Assembly: GCA_036446455.1 (NCBI GenBank)
Contig: JAZFSZ010000093.1
Location: forward strand, 1 to 59,968
Reading direction: 5' to 3'
DNA: 59,968 nt
DNA from: JAZFSZ01 sp036446455
GTDB taxonomy: Bacteria; Pseudomonadota; Gammaproteobacteria; Acidiferrobacterales; JAJDNE01
This document shows positions 44,765-52,678 of this stretch, piece after piece. The notes beneath the pieces are model-generated. The model made no database searches, was not told the DNA's origin, and saw only the letters and a program-made list of their open reading frames with translations. The number at the start of each line of letters is the position of its first letter. The stretch's first letter is position 1. Made by a program: the position numbers and the translations under genes.

Positions 44765-45586
44765 ATGGCTAAAGAGATTATCGATGTACTAGTGGAGATG
44801 CGTGAAAAGGGTAAACCTTATGCGGTGGCCACTGTGATCGAAACCATCGGTTCTGTCTCGGCTAAAACTGGTTCCAAGGCTGTCATCGATCATGAGGGCA
44901 GGATTGTGGCCGGTTGGGTTGGCGGTGGCTGCGCCGAGTCGACCACTTGTGATGAAGCACTGCAATGCATGCGCAATGACAAAAGCTCGGTGATAGATAT
45001 CGATCTGGATGATGAAGTATTAGGTGCAAGCATGCCCTGCGGTGGGAGTATGCGTGTGTATGTTGAACCGGTATTACCACGCCCAAGCCTGTGGTTGATG
45101 GGCCATGGTCGTGTTGCGGAATGTCTGTGTCAGATGGCTGATCTGATGGGGTTGAATGTGATTGTTAACGATCCAGTCATCAACCGGGAAAAATATCCGG
45201 CTGCTAAAAAACTGATCACTGATGATCTCGACTATGAACAACTGCAACCTGAAGACGGTGACTATGTGGTGATAGCGACTCAGCACAAGGGTGATCATGA
45301 ATCCATGAAGCGGGCGCTGGCCTCCAAGGCGAAATACATTGCCCTGATCGCCAGCCGCAAGCGCTCACGCCTGGTGCTGGACTATCTGCATCGTGAAGGT
45401 TTTGGTGAGAATGATTTGCAGCGCGTCATGGCACCTTCCGGACTGGATCTCGGGGCGCGGACGCCAGAAGAGATTGCCCTCTGTGTTATTAGTGAAATTG
45501 TGCTGGTGCGTCGTCAGGGGAGCGGCATGCGCATGCGCGACAAGCTAATGCAGGAAGCGCAACAGGCTAAGCGGGTAAAGGCTTAA
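44765..45586 (+). CDS. Second XdhC-family protein (CoxI-like)
   Basis: This 273-residue XdhC/CoxI protein lacks the YHS tail of its paralogue two genes upstream. The N-terminal domain has AGWVGGGCAESTT. The Rossmann-like half has LWLMGHGRVAECL, and a late block reads LIASRKRSRLVL. XdhC-type chaperones receive sulfurated or cytidylated cofactor and hand it to the apo-enzyme. Having two suggests distinct steps, for example one for sulfuration and one for copper; this is inference. Confidence 0.88.
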   Translation: MAKEIIDVLVEMREKGKPYAVATVIETIGSVSAKTGSKAVIDHEGRIVAGWVGGGCAESTTCDEALQCMRNDKSSVIDIDLDDEVLGASMPCGGSMRVYVEPVLPRPSLWLMGHGRVAECLCQMADLMGLNVIVNDPVINREKYPAAKKLITDDLDYEQLQPEDGDYVVIATQHKGDHESMKRALASKAKYIALIASRKRSRLVLDYLHREGFGENDLQRVMAPSGLDLGARTPEEIALCVISEIVLVRRQGSGMRMRDKLMQEAQQAKRVKA

Positions 45587-45590
45587 GTCG

Positions 45591-46841
45591 ATGCTGGATA
45601 CCGTAATTAAATTCAGCCCGCTCGATGTGTTGGATGTAGCAACCATCCGAGCTGGCTTTCCTTTGTTGGCCAGGGCGGGTGAGTCACTGCATTATCTTGA
45701 CAATGCCGCTACCACCCAGAAACCCCATGCGGTGATTGATGCCATCGGCGACTGTTATCGCCGTCACTATGCGCCGGTACATCGGGGTCTGTATCCGTTG
45801 GCAGAAGAGGCCAGTCATCGTTATGAAATTGCGCGCAGCACGGTAGCGAAATTTATCGGTGCACCTGGCGATCAGTTGATCTTCACTCGTTCTGCGACGG
45901 AGTCCATTAACCTGGTGGCGCAAGGTTGGGTGCGCCCACGTCTGCACCAGGGGGATCAGGTATGGGTAACGCGGATGGAGCATCACTCCAATTATTTGCC
46001 CTGGCAGGTCTTGTGTCGTGAAACCGGGGCGCAGCTACGCATTATTGATCTTAAGGCAGATGGCTCACTGGATTTTGACAGCTGTTCCAGCCTGTATGGC
46101 TCACGTACCAGACTGATTGCCGTGACTCATGCTTCCAATGTGTTGGGTGTGATCAATCCGGTTAAAGAGATATGTGCACGGGCAGCGGAACAGGGCATTG
46201 CGGTGATGGTTGATGCTGCCCAGTCAGTGGGGCATATGCCTGTTGACGTCGCTGAGCTGGGTTGTGATTTTCTCGCCTTTTCCGCTCATAAGATGTTTGG
46301 CCCAACCGGCATTGGTGCGCTGTATGGCAAGGCTGAGCGACTGTCCGGGATGGAGCCGCTATTGTTGGGTGGCGGCATGGTGGATAGTGTTGGTGAGCGC
46401 GACAGCAGCTGGGCGCCGTACCCGGCAAAGTTCGAAGCCGGTTCGCAGAATCTTGCCGATGCTCTGGGTTTTGCTGCAGCGGTGAATTGGCTGGGGAACA
46501 TCGGCATGGCTGCAATGCATAGCCATACAACACGGTTGACCCGGTATGCGCTGGATACCTTGTCGAAGATGAGTGGCGTGGAGATCTATGGTCCGCGCGA
46601 TGTGCATGAACGCGTTGGCATAGTTTCTTTCAATCTGGCAGATGTGCATCCCCATGACGTTGCCCAGGTCGCCGCCGAGCGTGGCGTCGCCATCCGTGCC
46701 GGTCACCACTGTTGCCAGCTGCTAATGCAGCATCTGGGCGTGGCCGCCACCGCACGGGCCAGTTTCGCACCCTATAACGACCGGAACGATGTCGATGCCC
46801 TGGCCGATGCCATCCGTGCCGCACAGGCCGTGTTTGAATAA
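45591..46841 (+). CDS. sufS: Cysteine desulfurase, SufS type
   Basis: The 416-residue PLP enzyme strips sulfur from cysteine. The Schiff-base Lys is in FSAHKMFGPTGIGALYG, the PLP His region is VTRMEHHSN, and the sulfur-carrying Cys is in RAGHHCCQLLM, where SufS usually has a single Cys. It lies four bases after the CoxI-like gene. Because XdhC proteins elsewhere take sulfur from a NifS-like desulfurase, it may supply the bridging sulfide of the Mo-Cu site rather than general iron-sulfur clusters. No other suf genes are present. Confidence 0.9.
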   Translation: MLDTVIKFSPLDVLDVATIRAGFPLLARAGESLHYLDNAATTQKPHAVIDAIGDCYRRHYAPVHRGLYPLAEEASHRYEIARSTVAKFIGAPGDQLIFTRSATESINLVAQGWVRPRLHQGDQVWVTRMEHHSNYLPWQVLCRETGAQLRIIDLKADGSLDFDSCSSLYGSRTRLIAVTHASNVLGVINPVKEICARAAEQGIAVMVDAAQSVGHMPVDVAELGCDFLAFSAHKMFGPTGIGALYGKAERLSGMEPLLLGGGMVDSVGERDSSWAPYPAKFEAGSQNLADALGFAAAVNWLGNIGMAAMHSHTTRLTRYALDTLSKMSGVEIYGPRDVHERVGIVSFNLADVHPHDVAQVAAERGVAIRAGHHCCQLLMQHLGVAATARASFAPYNDRNDVDALADAIRAAQAVFE

Positions 46842-46847
46842 GGCTTT

Positions 46848-47261
46848 ATGAGTGATATCAGCATTTACAAAGAGGTGTTGATGGATCACTACCGCAATCC
46901 ACGCAATCGTGGTGACCTGACCGATGCCGACGTGGTGCGCCGCGGCAGTAATCCTCGTTGTGGTGATGATATTGAAGTGGGTGTGAATTTTGAAGATGGC
47001 ATGCTTGGCAAGGTAATGTTCCGTGGTCGCGGTTGTTCAATCTGTCTGGCTTCAGCCTCGATGATGACCGTGGCAGTGAGCGGCAAGAGTAAACGGGATG
47101 CCCATCAACTGGCAGAAGGCATGAAGACCTGGTTCAGCGCTGATGGTGGAGAACCTGCCAGGAGCTTGCAAGCACTGCAGGCGGTGCGCGGCTACTCCGC
47201 TCGCAAGCGTTGTGTATTACTGGCCTGGGAGGCACTGGATGATGCGCTTGCAGCTGAGTGA
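46848..47261 (+). CDS. sufU: SufU/IscU-like sulfur-accepting scaffold
   Basis: The 137-residue protein has the three Cys positions of SufU: SNPRCGDDIEV, GRGCSICLASASMM and SARKRCVLLAWEAL, plus the opening VLMDHYRNPRNRG. The insertion before the third Cys fits SufU rather than IscU. SufU proteins bind zinc and act as sulfurtransferase partners of SufS. Here it would relay persulfide to the cofactor-maturation proteins (inference). Seven bases after sufS. Confidence 0.88.
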   Translation: MSDISIYKEVLMDHYRNPRNRGDLTDADVVRRGSNPRCGDDIEVGVNFEDGMLGKVMFRGRGCSICLASASMMTVAVSGKSKRDAHQLAEGMKTWFSADGGEPARSLQALQAVRGYSARKRCVLLAWEALDDALAAE

Positions 47262-47415
47262 GGACATTTCATTCAGACCACTCACCCGTGAGCTGGTCAG
47301 TGGTCTGATCATGGCCTATTACCCGACACCAGACAGCAGGACTGCATTGTCGTTTACTGCCCTGTGTGGCATTCCTGTTGCGCTGCTATTTAATCTGTTG
47401 CTCAGACGAGGTTAA
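47239..47415 (+). CDS. 58-residue membrane protein at the end of the cox operon
   Basis: The frame starts at ATG 47239 (or 47242), inside the last codons of sufU, with a very strong Shine-Dalgarno sequence GGGAGG at 47227-47232. The product begins MMRLQLSEDISFRPLTRELV, contains IMAYYPTPDSRT and ends in a hydrophobic helix (about 35-53) with a basic tail LLRRG. The overlap implies translational coupling to sufU. The frame stays open to 47143, but that upstream part is a shadow of sufU. No family recognised. Confidence 0.6.
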   Translation: MMRLQLSEDISFRPLTRELVSGLIMAYYPTPDSRTALSFTALCGIPVALLFNLLLRRG

Positions 47416-47555
47416 GCCCGTCACCATACATAAATAGCAGTCGTCATGTTTGCCGTTGGATGATGGGGCTGATATTAATGGACATGACCCTGGGGATGGA
47501 TGCTATGTCGGCCATTGCGAGTGCTGAATTCAGAGTATATTCGTAAAGGAACCTT

Positions 47556-48254
47556 ATGAATCCTGGAAATAAGAACGAAAACATTCACCTGCTGTGGCCG
47601 ACGCCAATCCTGCGCAAGAAGTTTGATCAGCATGAGTCTGTGAATCCAAAGTTGGCCAAACTGTTTTACAAACATCGTAGCAATGACAACAAGGCCGATG
47701 CACCAGTCTATTCCAGCGGCGATGATCTATTGATACGTTATGATGACCCAGCCCTGAATCAGCTGTTCAGCTTTATCTCTGAGAGTGTGTATGAAATCTC
47801 CAGCGCCATGAACAGCGAGATATGGAAACACAGTCGCTCGAAAAAGATGAATATGAACGTGGTCGGAGCATGGTTTCAGATCCAGAACGGACACGGTTAT
47901 CACGAAACCCATACCCACGGTAATTGTGCCTGGTCTGGGGTCTATTACATCCAGGTCGATAACGACGAAAAACGCGAAAGCAACAAAGAGCTGGGCGCCA
48001 TGAATGGCATTACCCGTTTCCACGGTCATTACATGGACATTATCGGCGGTGGCTACATGGATTCCGGCAATCTCTACCTGCAACACACCGGTTTTGATTC
48101 TAAGCCGGAAGAAGGCGTGCTGTGTGTCTTTCCCTCCCATGTCAAGCACATGGCCATGCCATATGTTGGCGACAAAGACCGCATCATTGTTTCATTTAAC
48201 GCCCAGGTTCACGGTGACCAGAGTGATGAGGTGTTTGATTACAGTTTTTATTGA
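47556..48254 (+). CDS. Putative 2OG-Fe(II) oxygenase family protein
   Basis: The 232-residue product resembles the TIGR02466/PF13759 family. The core has a His-rich metal-site region (HGYHETHTHGN) and the later FPSHVKHMAMPY. IIVSFN supplies the C-terminal strand, with an Arg nearby for 2-oxoglutarate (KDRIIVSFN). Such enzymes hydroxylate proteins or small molecules; the substrate is unknown. The Shine-Dalgarno is AAAGGAACC. It lies 140 bases after the cox operon on the same strand. Its end overlaps the end of the convergent DoxX gene by seven bases. Confidence 0.75.
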   Translation: MNPGNKNENIHLLWPTPILRKKFDQHESVNPKLAKLFYKHRSNDNKADAPVYSSGDDLLIRYDDPALNQLFSFISESVYEISSAMNSEIWKHSRSKKMNMNVVGAWFQIQNGHGYHETHTHGNCAWSGVYYIQVDNDEKRESNKELGAMNGITRFHGHYMDIIGGGYMDSGNLYLQHTGFDSKPEEGVLCVFPSHVKHMAMPYVGDKDRIIVSFNAQVHGDQSDEVFDYSFY

Positions 48255-48880
48255 GTTGGGGAGCGTAGCCGAAGATGGAGTCGAGTCTGATTCTCGAAGT
48301 AGTTGGCGATCCAGTAGTCCACGCTGACGTAGCGGCCGCTGCCGATGAAAAACAGTGCCATCAGCATGATGAAGTAGGTGGCGGCGAACTCGATACCGTT
48401 GTTGAGCATAACGAAGCTGCCATTCTCGGTAAGCCAATCGTAATTGCCATGTTGTTTTAGTAAATCTTTGGCGGCAGCGAGACGCTCAAGACCCCCCGAA
48501 ACACGTTCAGAGCCAAACAGCCATAAACTACCATCAGCTATGGCGAGCCAGCCATTTTTTATGTGTACAGAGAATGCAGCGACCAGCATGATGATCATAA
48601 GCGGAACGGATATCCAACGAACGGCAAAACCAAAAATCAAAAATACCGCGCCAGCAAGTTCAGTGGAAATGGCGAGAAAGGCCAGTATTTCAGGAAAGGG
48701 TAGTCCAAGACCCCAATCCGGATTGCCAAACCACGAAACCGTGTTATCAAAGTGGCCGAACTTATTCATTCCTGCCATCAGGAAAATAGGTGCGAGATAT
48801 AAGCGAAGTGCGAGCGGCGCGAGAAAATCGGCCTGTCGGGTTTTATTGAGCAGTTCCTGGACCTTGAGTAGCATGTCCAT
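48248..48880 (-). CDS. hvfD: DoxX-family membrane protein (HvfD-like)
   Basis: The 210-residue DoxX-type protein has four hydrophobic helices: near residues 28-45, 70-90, 95-112 and 165-182. The N-terminal block ALRLYLAPIFLMAGMNKFGH is typical. The ATG at 48880 has AGGAGAAACAG upstream; a frame start at 48940 is less likely. It is the last gene of the hvfABCD-like operon, where DoxX proteins regularly accompany the precursor and MNIO enzyme. Its exact role is unknown; it may handle redox or membrane delivery. Confidence 0.85.
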   Translation of the reverse strand: MDMLLKVQELLNKTRQADFLAPLALRLYLAPIFLMAGMNKFGHFDNTVSWFGNPDWGLGLPFPEILAFLAISTELAGAVFLIFGFAVRWISVPLMIIMLVAAFSVHIKNGWLAIADGSLWLFGSERVSGGLERLAAAKDLLKQHGNYDWLTENGSFVMLNNGIEFAATYFIMLMALFFIGSGRYVSVDYWIANYFENQTRLHLRLRSPTQ

Positions 48881-48959
48881 CTGTTTCTCCTGGAATCTTT
48901 TTGTATTTGCAACTGATGGAATCAGACACTTAAGTGGCAATGAAGTTCATCGCCCGTAA

Positions 48960-49754
48960 TTAAAAGTTTTTGGTGACGCCCAATACAATATCGTGTGATT
49001 TGAGATTGTTCAGAATCTCCATGCCGCCGTCAATCACCACCGCCGGATCGGCGTGCTGCATCTCGCTGGCCAGCTCCTGAAGCACGTGCTCACTTGTTAA
49101 TTGTCCATCCTGCTGGAGACGGTTTAATAACACCGTTGTCATTGGATTGATTTCTATAAATCCTACTTCGTCTTTCAAGTCACGATAAACGATGATATTG
49201 GTGGGCTGTTCACCCGGCTTCTTTGGTTGAAAATCTTTACTGATTTGGTGCACTGGGTATTCATAGCTCAATATCCATGCAAGTGGTGAAATAACGGGGT
49301 GACCTGACAGCAATTCACCGTCTTTGTCGATGCAGTCCCAGTCAATTTGTTCATTTGATTGTAATGCCGCCAGCTCCATCCATTCGTAGTGCGCCAGCTC
49401 CACCATGAAGTTTGGGTCACTAGCTTGCGGGCGCCTGACATGGTTTAAATATTTCAGGAACTCGGCCGGTAGCTGCGGGAACAACGGTGTTTCAGCACGA
49501 TGATTGGCAAAATAGTCCTGCAGCAACTTTTGCCAGCGATCTTCGCCGAGGATTTCCTTCAGCACCGGGAAACTGGATGTCATGAAGTCTTCTATATTAT
49601 TGAAGAAAAGCTCGCGATATATTGCCATGCGGCGATCTTCGATTTCCGGTGGACGTGGGTTGTTCTGCGGATCCCTTATATAGGCCGCAAATTCATATTG
49701 CTTTTTCGTGAAATTGTTTCGCTCAGACGGACTGTGCGACTTGCTGGTGTTCAT
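48960..49754 (-). CDS. hvfC: MNIO partner protein, DUF2063 (HvfC-like)
   Basis: The 264-residue protein has the N-terminal DUF2063 domain (about 15-110, with RRMAIYRELFFNNIEDFM and SSFPVLKEILGEDRW) and a C-terminal accessory half. DUF2063 proteins bind the precursor peptide and form the active complex with the DUF692 MNIO enzyme. The ATG at 49754 with GGAGTG upstream was chosen; it lies within the end of hvfB (32-base overlap), so the two are coupled. Confidence 0.88.
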   Translation of the reverse strand: MNTSKSHSPSERNNFTKKQYEFAAYIRDPQNNPRPPEIEDRRMAIYRELFFNNIEDFMTSSFPVLKEILGEDRWQKLLQDYFANHRAETPLFPQLPAEFLKYLNHVRRPQASDPNFMVELAHYEWMELAALQSNEQIDWDCIDKDGELLSGHPVISPLAWILSYEYPVHQISKDFQPKKPGEQPTNIIVYRDLKDEVGFIEINPMTTVLLNRLQQDGQLTSEHVLQELASEMQHADPAVVIDGGMEILNNLKSHDIVLGVTKNF

Positions 49755-50583
49755 TTCTCGCACTCCACTGTTTTTGTAATGCCACAATCCGGTCAATTTC
49801 TGTAAGGAGTTCAGACAGTGGCGGAATGTTGAAATCGCGTTCAACCATTGTTGGCATCACGCCGAAAAATTCGTAGGCCTTGTCCAGCAGTCTCCACACC
49901 GGATCGATAATATCGGCACCGTGGGTGTCGACAAGCAGGTCTTCTGCTTCATTGTAATGGCCGGCAATGTGGACGTAGGCTATGCGGTCGCCCGGTAACT
50001 GCTTGAGGAATTCCTCTGCATCGTAACGGTGATTAACGCTATTGACGTAAATATTGTTTACATCGAGCAGGAAATCGCAATCGGCTTCTCCCAGCACCGC
50101 GTTTATGAAATCAATTTCTTCCATTTCCTGACCCGGTGCGGCGTAATAGGAAACATTTTCCATAGCAATACGCTGGCCAAGGAAGTCCTGAACTTGCCGG
50201 ATGCGGTCGGCGACGTAGTGCACGGCCTCTTCAGTAAAGGGAATGGGCATGAGGTCGTAGAGATGACCATCATCACTGCAGTAACTCAAATGCTCACTGT
50301 AGTAGAGAATGTTGTGCTGCTTCAGAAAGTCTTTGACTTGCTGTAGAAAATTAAAATCAAGTGGTGACGGGCTGCCAATGGAAAGCGACAGGCCGTGGGT
50401 AATAAAGGGATAACGTTCAGTGAACGCACTGAATTTTTTGCCGTAGCGGCCGCCGAGATTGATCCAGTTCTCCGGGGCAACTTCAAAAAAATCGATCTGG
50501 GCAGGAGCCTGATCCTCAAGCGGGCCCATGAGGGCCCGTTTGAGTCCAAGTCCGGCACCATGAACGGGATAATCTTTGATCAT
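49723..50583 (-). CDS. hvfB: Multinuclear iron-dependent oxidase, DUF692/MNIO (HvfB-like)
   Basis: The 286-residue TIM-barrel enzyme belongs to the MbnB/DUF692 family. Probable iron ligands are visible in order: Glu in FFEVAPENW, His in THGLSLSIG, His in YSEHLSYC, Glu in IAMENVS, Asp and Asn in FLLDVNNIY, His in AYVHIAGH and DTHGAD, and Glu in VERDFNIP. Related enzymes convert Cys residues of a precursor to oxazolone-thioamide copper ligands. It lies 19 bases after the precursor gene. Confidence 0.92.
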   Translation of the reverse strand: MIKDYPVHGAGLGLKRALMGPLEDQAPAQIDFFEVAPENWINLGGRYGKKFSAFTERYPFITHGLSLSIGSPSPLDFNFLQQVKDFLKQHNILYYSEHLSYCSDDGHLYDLMPIPFTEEAVHYVADRIRQVQDFLGQRIAMENVSYYAAPGQEMEEIDFINAVLGEADCDFLLDVNNIYVNSVNHRYDAEEFLKQLPGDRIAYVHIAGHYNEAEDLLVDTHGADIIDPVWRLLDKAYEFFGVMPTMVERDFNIPPLSELLTEIDRIVALQKQWSARNEHQQVAQSV

Positions 50584-50602
50584 GGATTAAGTGCACGCGA
50601 AC

Positions 50603-50935
50603 TTATTTCTTGCCGCCGCACTTACCTTCGCCACATTGGCCTTCTTTCTTGCCTTTGTTCATATCTTTTTTCTTGGCGCCACAATGTGATTCACCATTTT
50701 TCTTGGCGCCGCAATGAGCTTCCTTACCCTTCATGCCACCACAACTGCCGGTTTTACTGCCTTTCTTCATGCCACCACAGCTACCGTCCTTAGCAGCGAC
50801 CTGGTAACCACTGGAAAGTGGGCTCATCGCAAAAGGGTTCTGGCCAGCGCTGACAACCGGGCTGGCAGCCATGGAAGTGATAAAGGTAGCGCCAATCGCT
50901 ACCGCCAACGCCTTGGGGGTATGTTTCTTAACCAT
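50603..50935 (-). CDS. hvfA: HvfA/bufferin-like RiPP precursor, Cys-Gly rich copper-binding peptide
   Basis: The 110-residue precursor has a signal peptide (residues 1 to about 30, cleavage likely after SPVVSA) and a Lys/Gly-rich core with six Cys, each followed by Gly. The Cys contexts are DGSCGG, TGSCGG, EAHCGA, ESHCGA, EGQCGE and EGKCGG. The last two match the EGxCG motif that MNIO enzymes modify to oxazolone and thioamide in HvfA and bufferins. These secreted products bind or sequester copper. Start at ATG 50935 behind GGAGAG. First gene of hvfA-B-C-D. Confidence 0.9.
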   Translation of the reverse strand: MVKKHTPKALAVAIGATFITSMAASPVVSAGQNPFAMSPLSSGYQVAAKDGSCGGMKKGSKTGSCGGMKGKEAHCGAKKNGESHCGAKKKDMNKGKKEGQCGEGKCGGKK

Positions 50936-51133
50936 ATTATTTCTCTCCATCAAATGTTGATATTGCTGTCTTTTAGTGAAAAAGTTTGAAAAACTTTAAA
51001 TTTGAGACACTTCAATACTGTCAGTCGGGTTGCCAGACAGATTATGGCCCCCTTGATCTGCACTCTCCGTAGCGCTCGAATGAGTCTGACTCTCAGGTAT
51101 CAGGAAAGTTTCAAAAAGACTAGTTAATGTGGA
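50936..51133 (-). promoter_or_regulatory. hvfA upstream region with a dyad in the leader
   Basis: This 198-base region must hold the hvf operon promoter. A 7-base-pair dyad (AAAGTTT-GAA-AAACTTT, 50981-50997) lies about 46 bases before the hvfA ATG and could be an operator or leader hairpin. I do not see a convincing sigma-70 promoter, so an alternative sigma factor is possible. Confidence 0.3.
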
Positions 51134-51577
51134 TTATCTGGCGGAAGTGCCAGGATTTATGTCAATGCAGGACAGATAACTATCTTCGTCGGGCGCGCTT
51201 CCCTGGCGCTGTGCTTGCCATAACATCTCAGCGAGGCATTCCATAATAATGTGTTGCGCTTCATGGGCGTCACCCCGTTTTTTTGCGAGTGCCTCAAATC
51301 TGGATTTGATGCCCAAGGGTCGGTCCATGCCCAGCTGTTCTTCAATGGTGACGTGCATGCCCATGTGCAAAAACGGGTTGGTTGCGCCGTGCTCGGGCAG
51401 GTAGTCCTTGTCTGCAAACTGATCCGGTTGTTCCAGCAGGTTGTGATATTCCGGATGCTGCAGTGCCACTTGCACAATGACGCCCTCAACTCCTTCGAGC
51501 TGTTTTTTATCGAGGTATTTTCGCCAGGCAGAGAAGAATATCTGGCGTGATTCCTGACGCGATCCGGCAAAAAGCAT
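51134..51577 (-). CDS. DUF1841 family protein
   Basis: The 147-residue product begins MLFAGSRQESRQIFFSAWRKY, the conserved opening of DUF1841. It also contains the block TNPFLHMGMHVTIEEQL and a late helix with HIIMECLAEMLWQAQ. The family is proteobacterial and uncharacterised; the His residues in HMGMH might bind a metal, which is inference. It lies three bases after the FIST gene and ends the minus-strand run rnfB-nth-FIST-DUF1841. Confidence 0.82.
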   Translation of the reverse strand: MLFAGSRQESRQIFFSAWRKYLDKKQLEGVEGVIVQVALQHPEYHNLLEQPDQFADKDYLPEHGATNPFLHMGMHVTIEEQLGMDRPLGIKSRFEALAKKRGDAHEAQHIIMECLAEMLWQAQRQGSAPDEDSYLSCIDINPGTSAR

Positions 51578-51580
51578 AAG

Positions 51581-52678
51581 TTAATTATCGATCTTATAAA
51601 GACCCAATATGGTTGAGTACTGGTAGAGATGGTTTTCTGCATCCAGCGGGCCGATTTCGCCATTGCCGTAAAAACCAATAGTCGGCAGGCCAGGACAGGC
51701 GGCCTGCAGGATCTCCAGATCACGATCGCGGTTGCCATAGAAATTGGGACCGCGACCCATGCATGGAAACAGAAACGCGAAATCCGGCGAATCGCCCAGT
51801 TGTTGCTGCGCGCGTTTGACTGTTTGCTTCATCTCGCGTTCGGCTGCCAGCGTATCGCGCATGGCCCAGAAGAGAGACTCGCCAGGGCTCAATCGATCGG
51901 AAAGTGTGATCGACTGCTTGCTGAGGTTGGCCGAGATAATATGGTTCAGTCGATAGCGTCCCGCACTGATGGCCGTGGCCGGGTCCCCAAAAGTGACACC
52001 CCCGATCAAAAGGTGTAGCGGTATATGCTTCTGCTGCCGCACCGCTTCCGGTAGTGAGCGTACCAGCACATTAAGTGCCGGGTAATTACCGAGACGTATC
52101 AGGTCGTGTCCCTCCACTTCGGCGACCTTGATTGGTGCGGTAAGCGCACGCACGCCCTGCGACACCGTCACGGCACTGCGTGTTTGACGGATACGGACCT
52201 CCACCCGACCGCTTTCGTTATCGCGGCTGCCACTCCAGACTTTGAATGGCCCTTTTCCAAAGGGATCACCGGAAATGGCGCCAATTCGTGTTGCCGGAAT
52301 GTCTAACCAATTGCTATCCAGTCCAGCGGGTGTGCACAAGCTGATGATGCTGTCGGAATCGTCATTGTAATCGTGGACGGGATCGAGTTGCAGATCGCCG
52401 CCAAACACCATGGCTGCGGCGCCCGGGCTATCCAGTAGCCACTCATCTTCAGTAAGTATGCCGGTGCCGGTACAGCCAATCACTTGCATGCTGCCGGCAG
52501 TGCGCGCTGCAGCGCGCAGGGCCGGTTCGGGATCAGCAGCATATTCGTGGGTAAGAAACACAAACGCGCCGTTAGCGCGTGTTAGTTTTGCGCGTTCAAG
52601 CGCAATCCGCACCGCCTCAGCGGCATGCCCAGAATCGGGTTTGCCTCCGTGACTCAAGCCTGTAGCGACGGCAGTCAT
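51581..52678 (-). CDS. FIST-domain sensory protein
   Basis: The 365-residue product has an N-terminal FIST domain (residues about 25-215, with VIGCTGTGILTEDEW) and a C-terminal FIST_C part (about 220-345). It ends near FPCMGRGPNFYGN and TIGFYGNGEIGP, the standard FIST_C signature. FIST proteins are small-ligand sensors or signal-transduction partners. There is no output domain and no adjacent histidine kinase. The start overlaps the nth stop by four bases. Confidence 0.85.
   Translation of the reverse strand: MTAVATGLSHGGKPDSGHAAEAVRIALERAKLTRANGAFVFLTHEYAADPEPALRAAARTAGSMQVIGCTGTGILTEDEWLLDSPGAAAMVFGGDLQLDPVHDYNDDSDSIISLCTPAGLDSNWLDIPATRIGAISGDPFGKGPFKVWSGSRDNESGRVEVRIRQTRSAVTVSQGVRALTAPIKVAEVEGHDLIRLGNYPALNVLVRSLPEAVRQQKHIPLHLLIGGVTFGDPATAISAGRYRLNHIISANLSKQSITLSDRLSPGESLFWAMRDTLAAEREMKQTVKRAQQQLGDSPDFAFLFPCMGRGPNFYGNRDRDLEILQAACPGLPTIGFYGNGEIGPLDAENHLYQYSTILGLYKIDN

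Noticed and set aside
47143..47238. Longer start for the 58-residue membrane protein
   Set aside because: The upstream codons lie wholly inside sufU, and the strong Shine-Dalgarno sequence marks 47239 instead.
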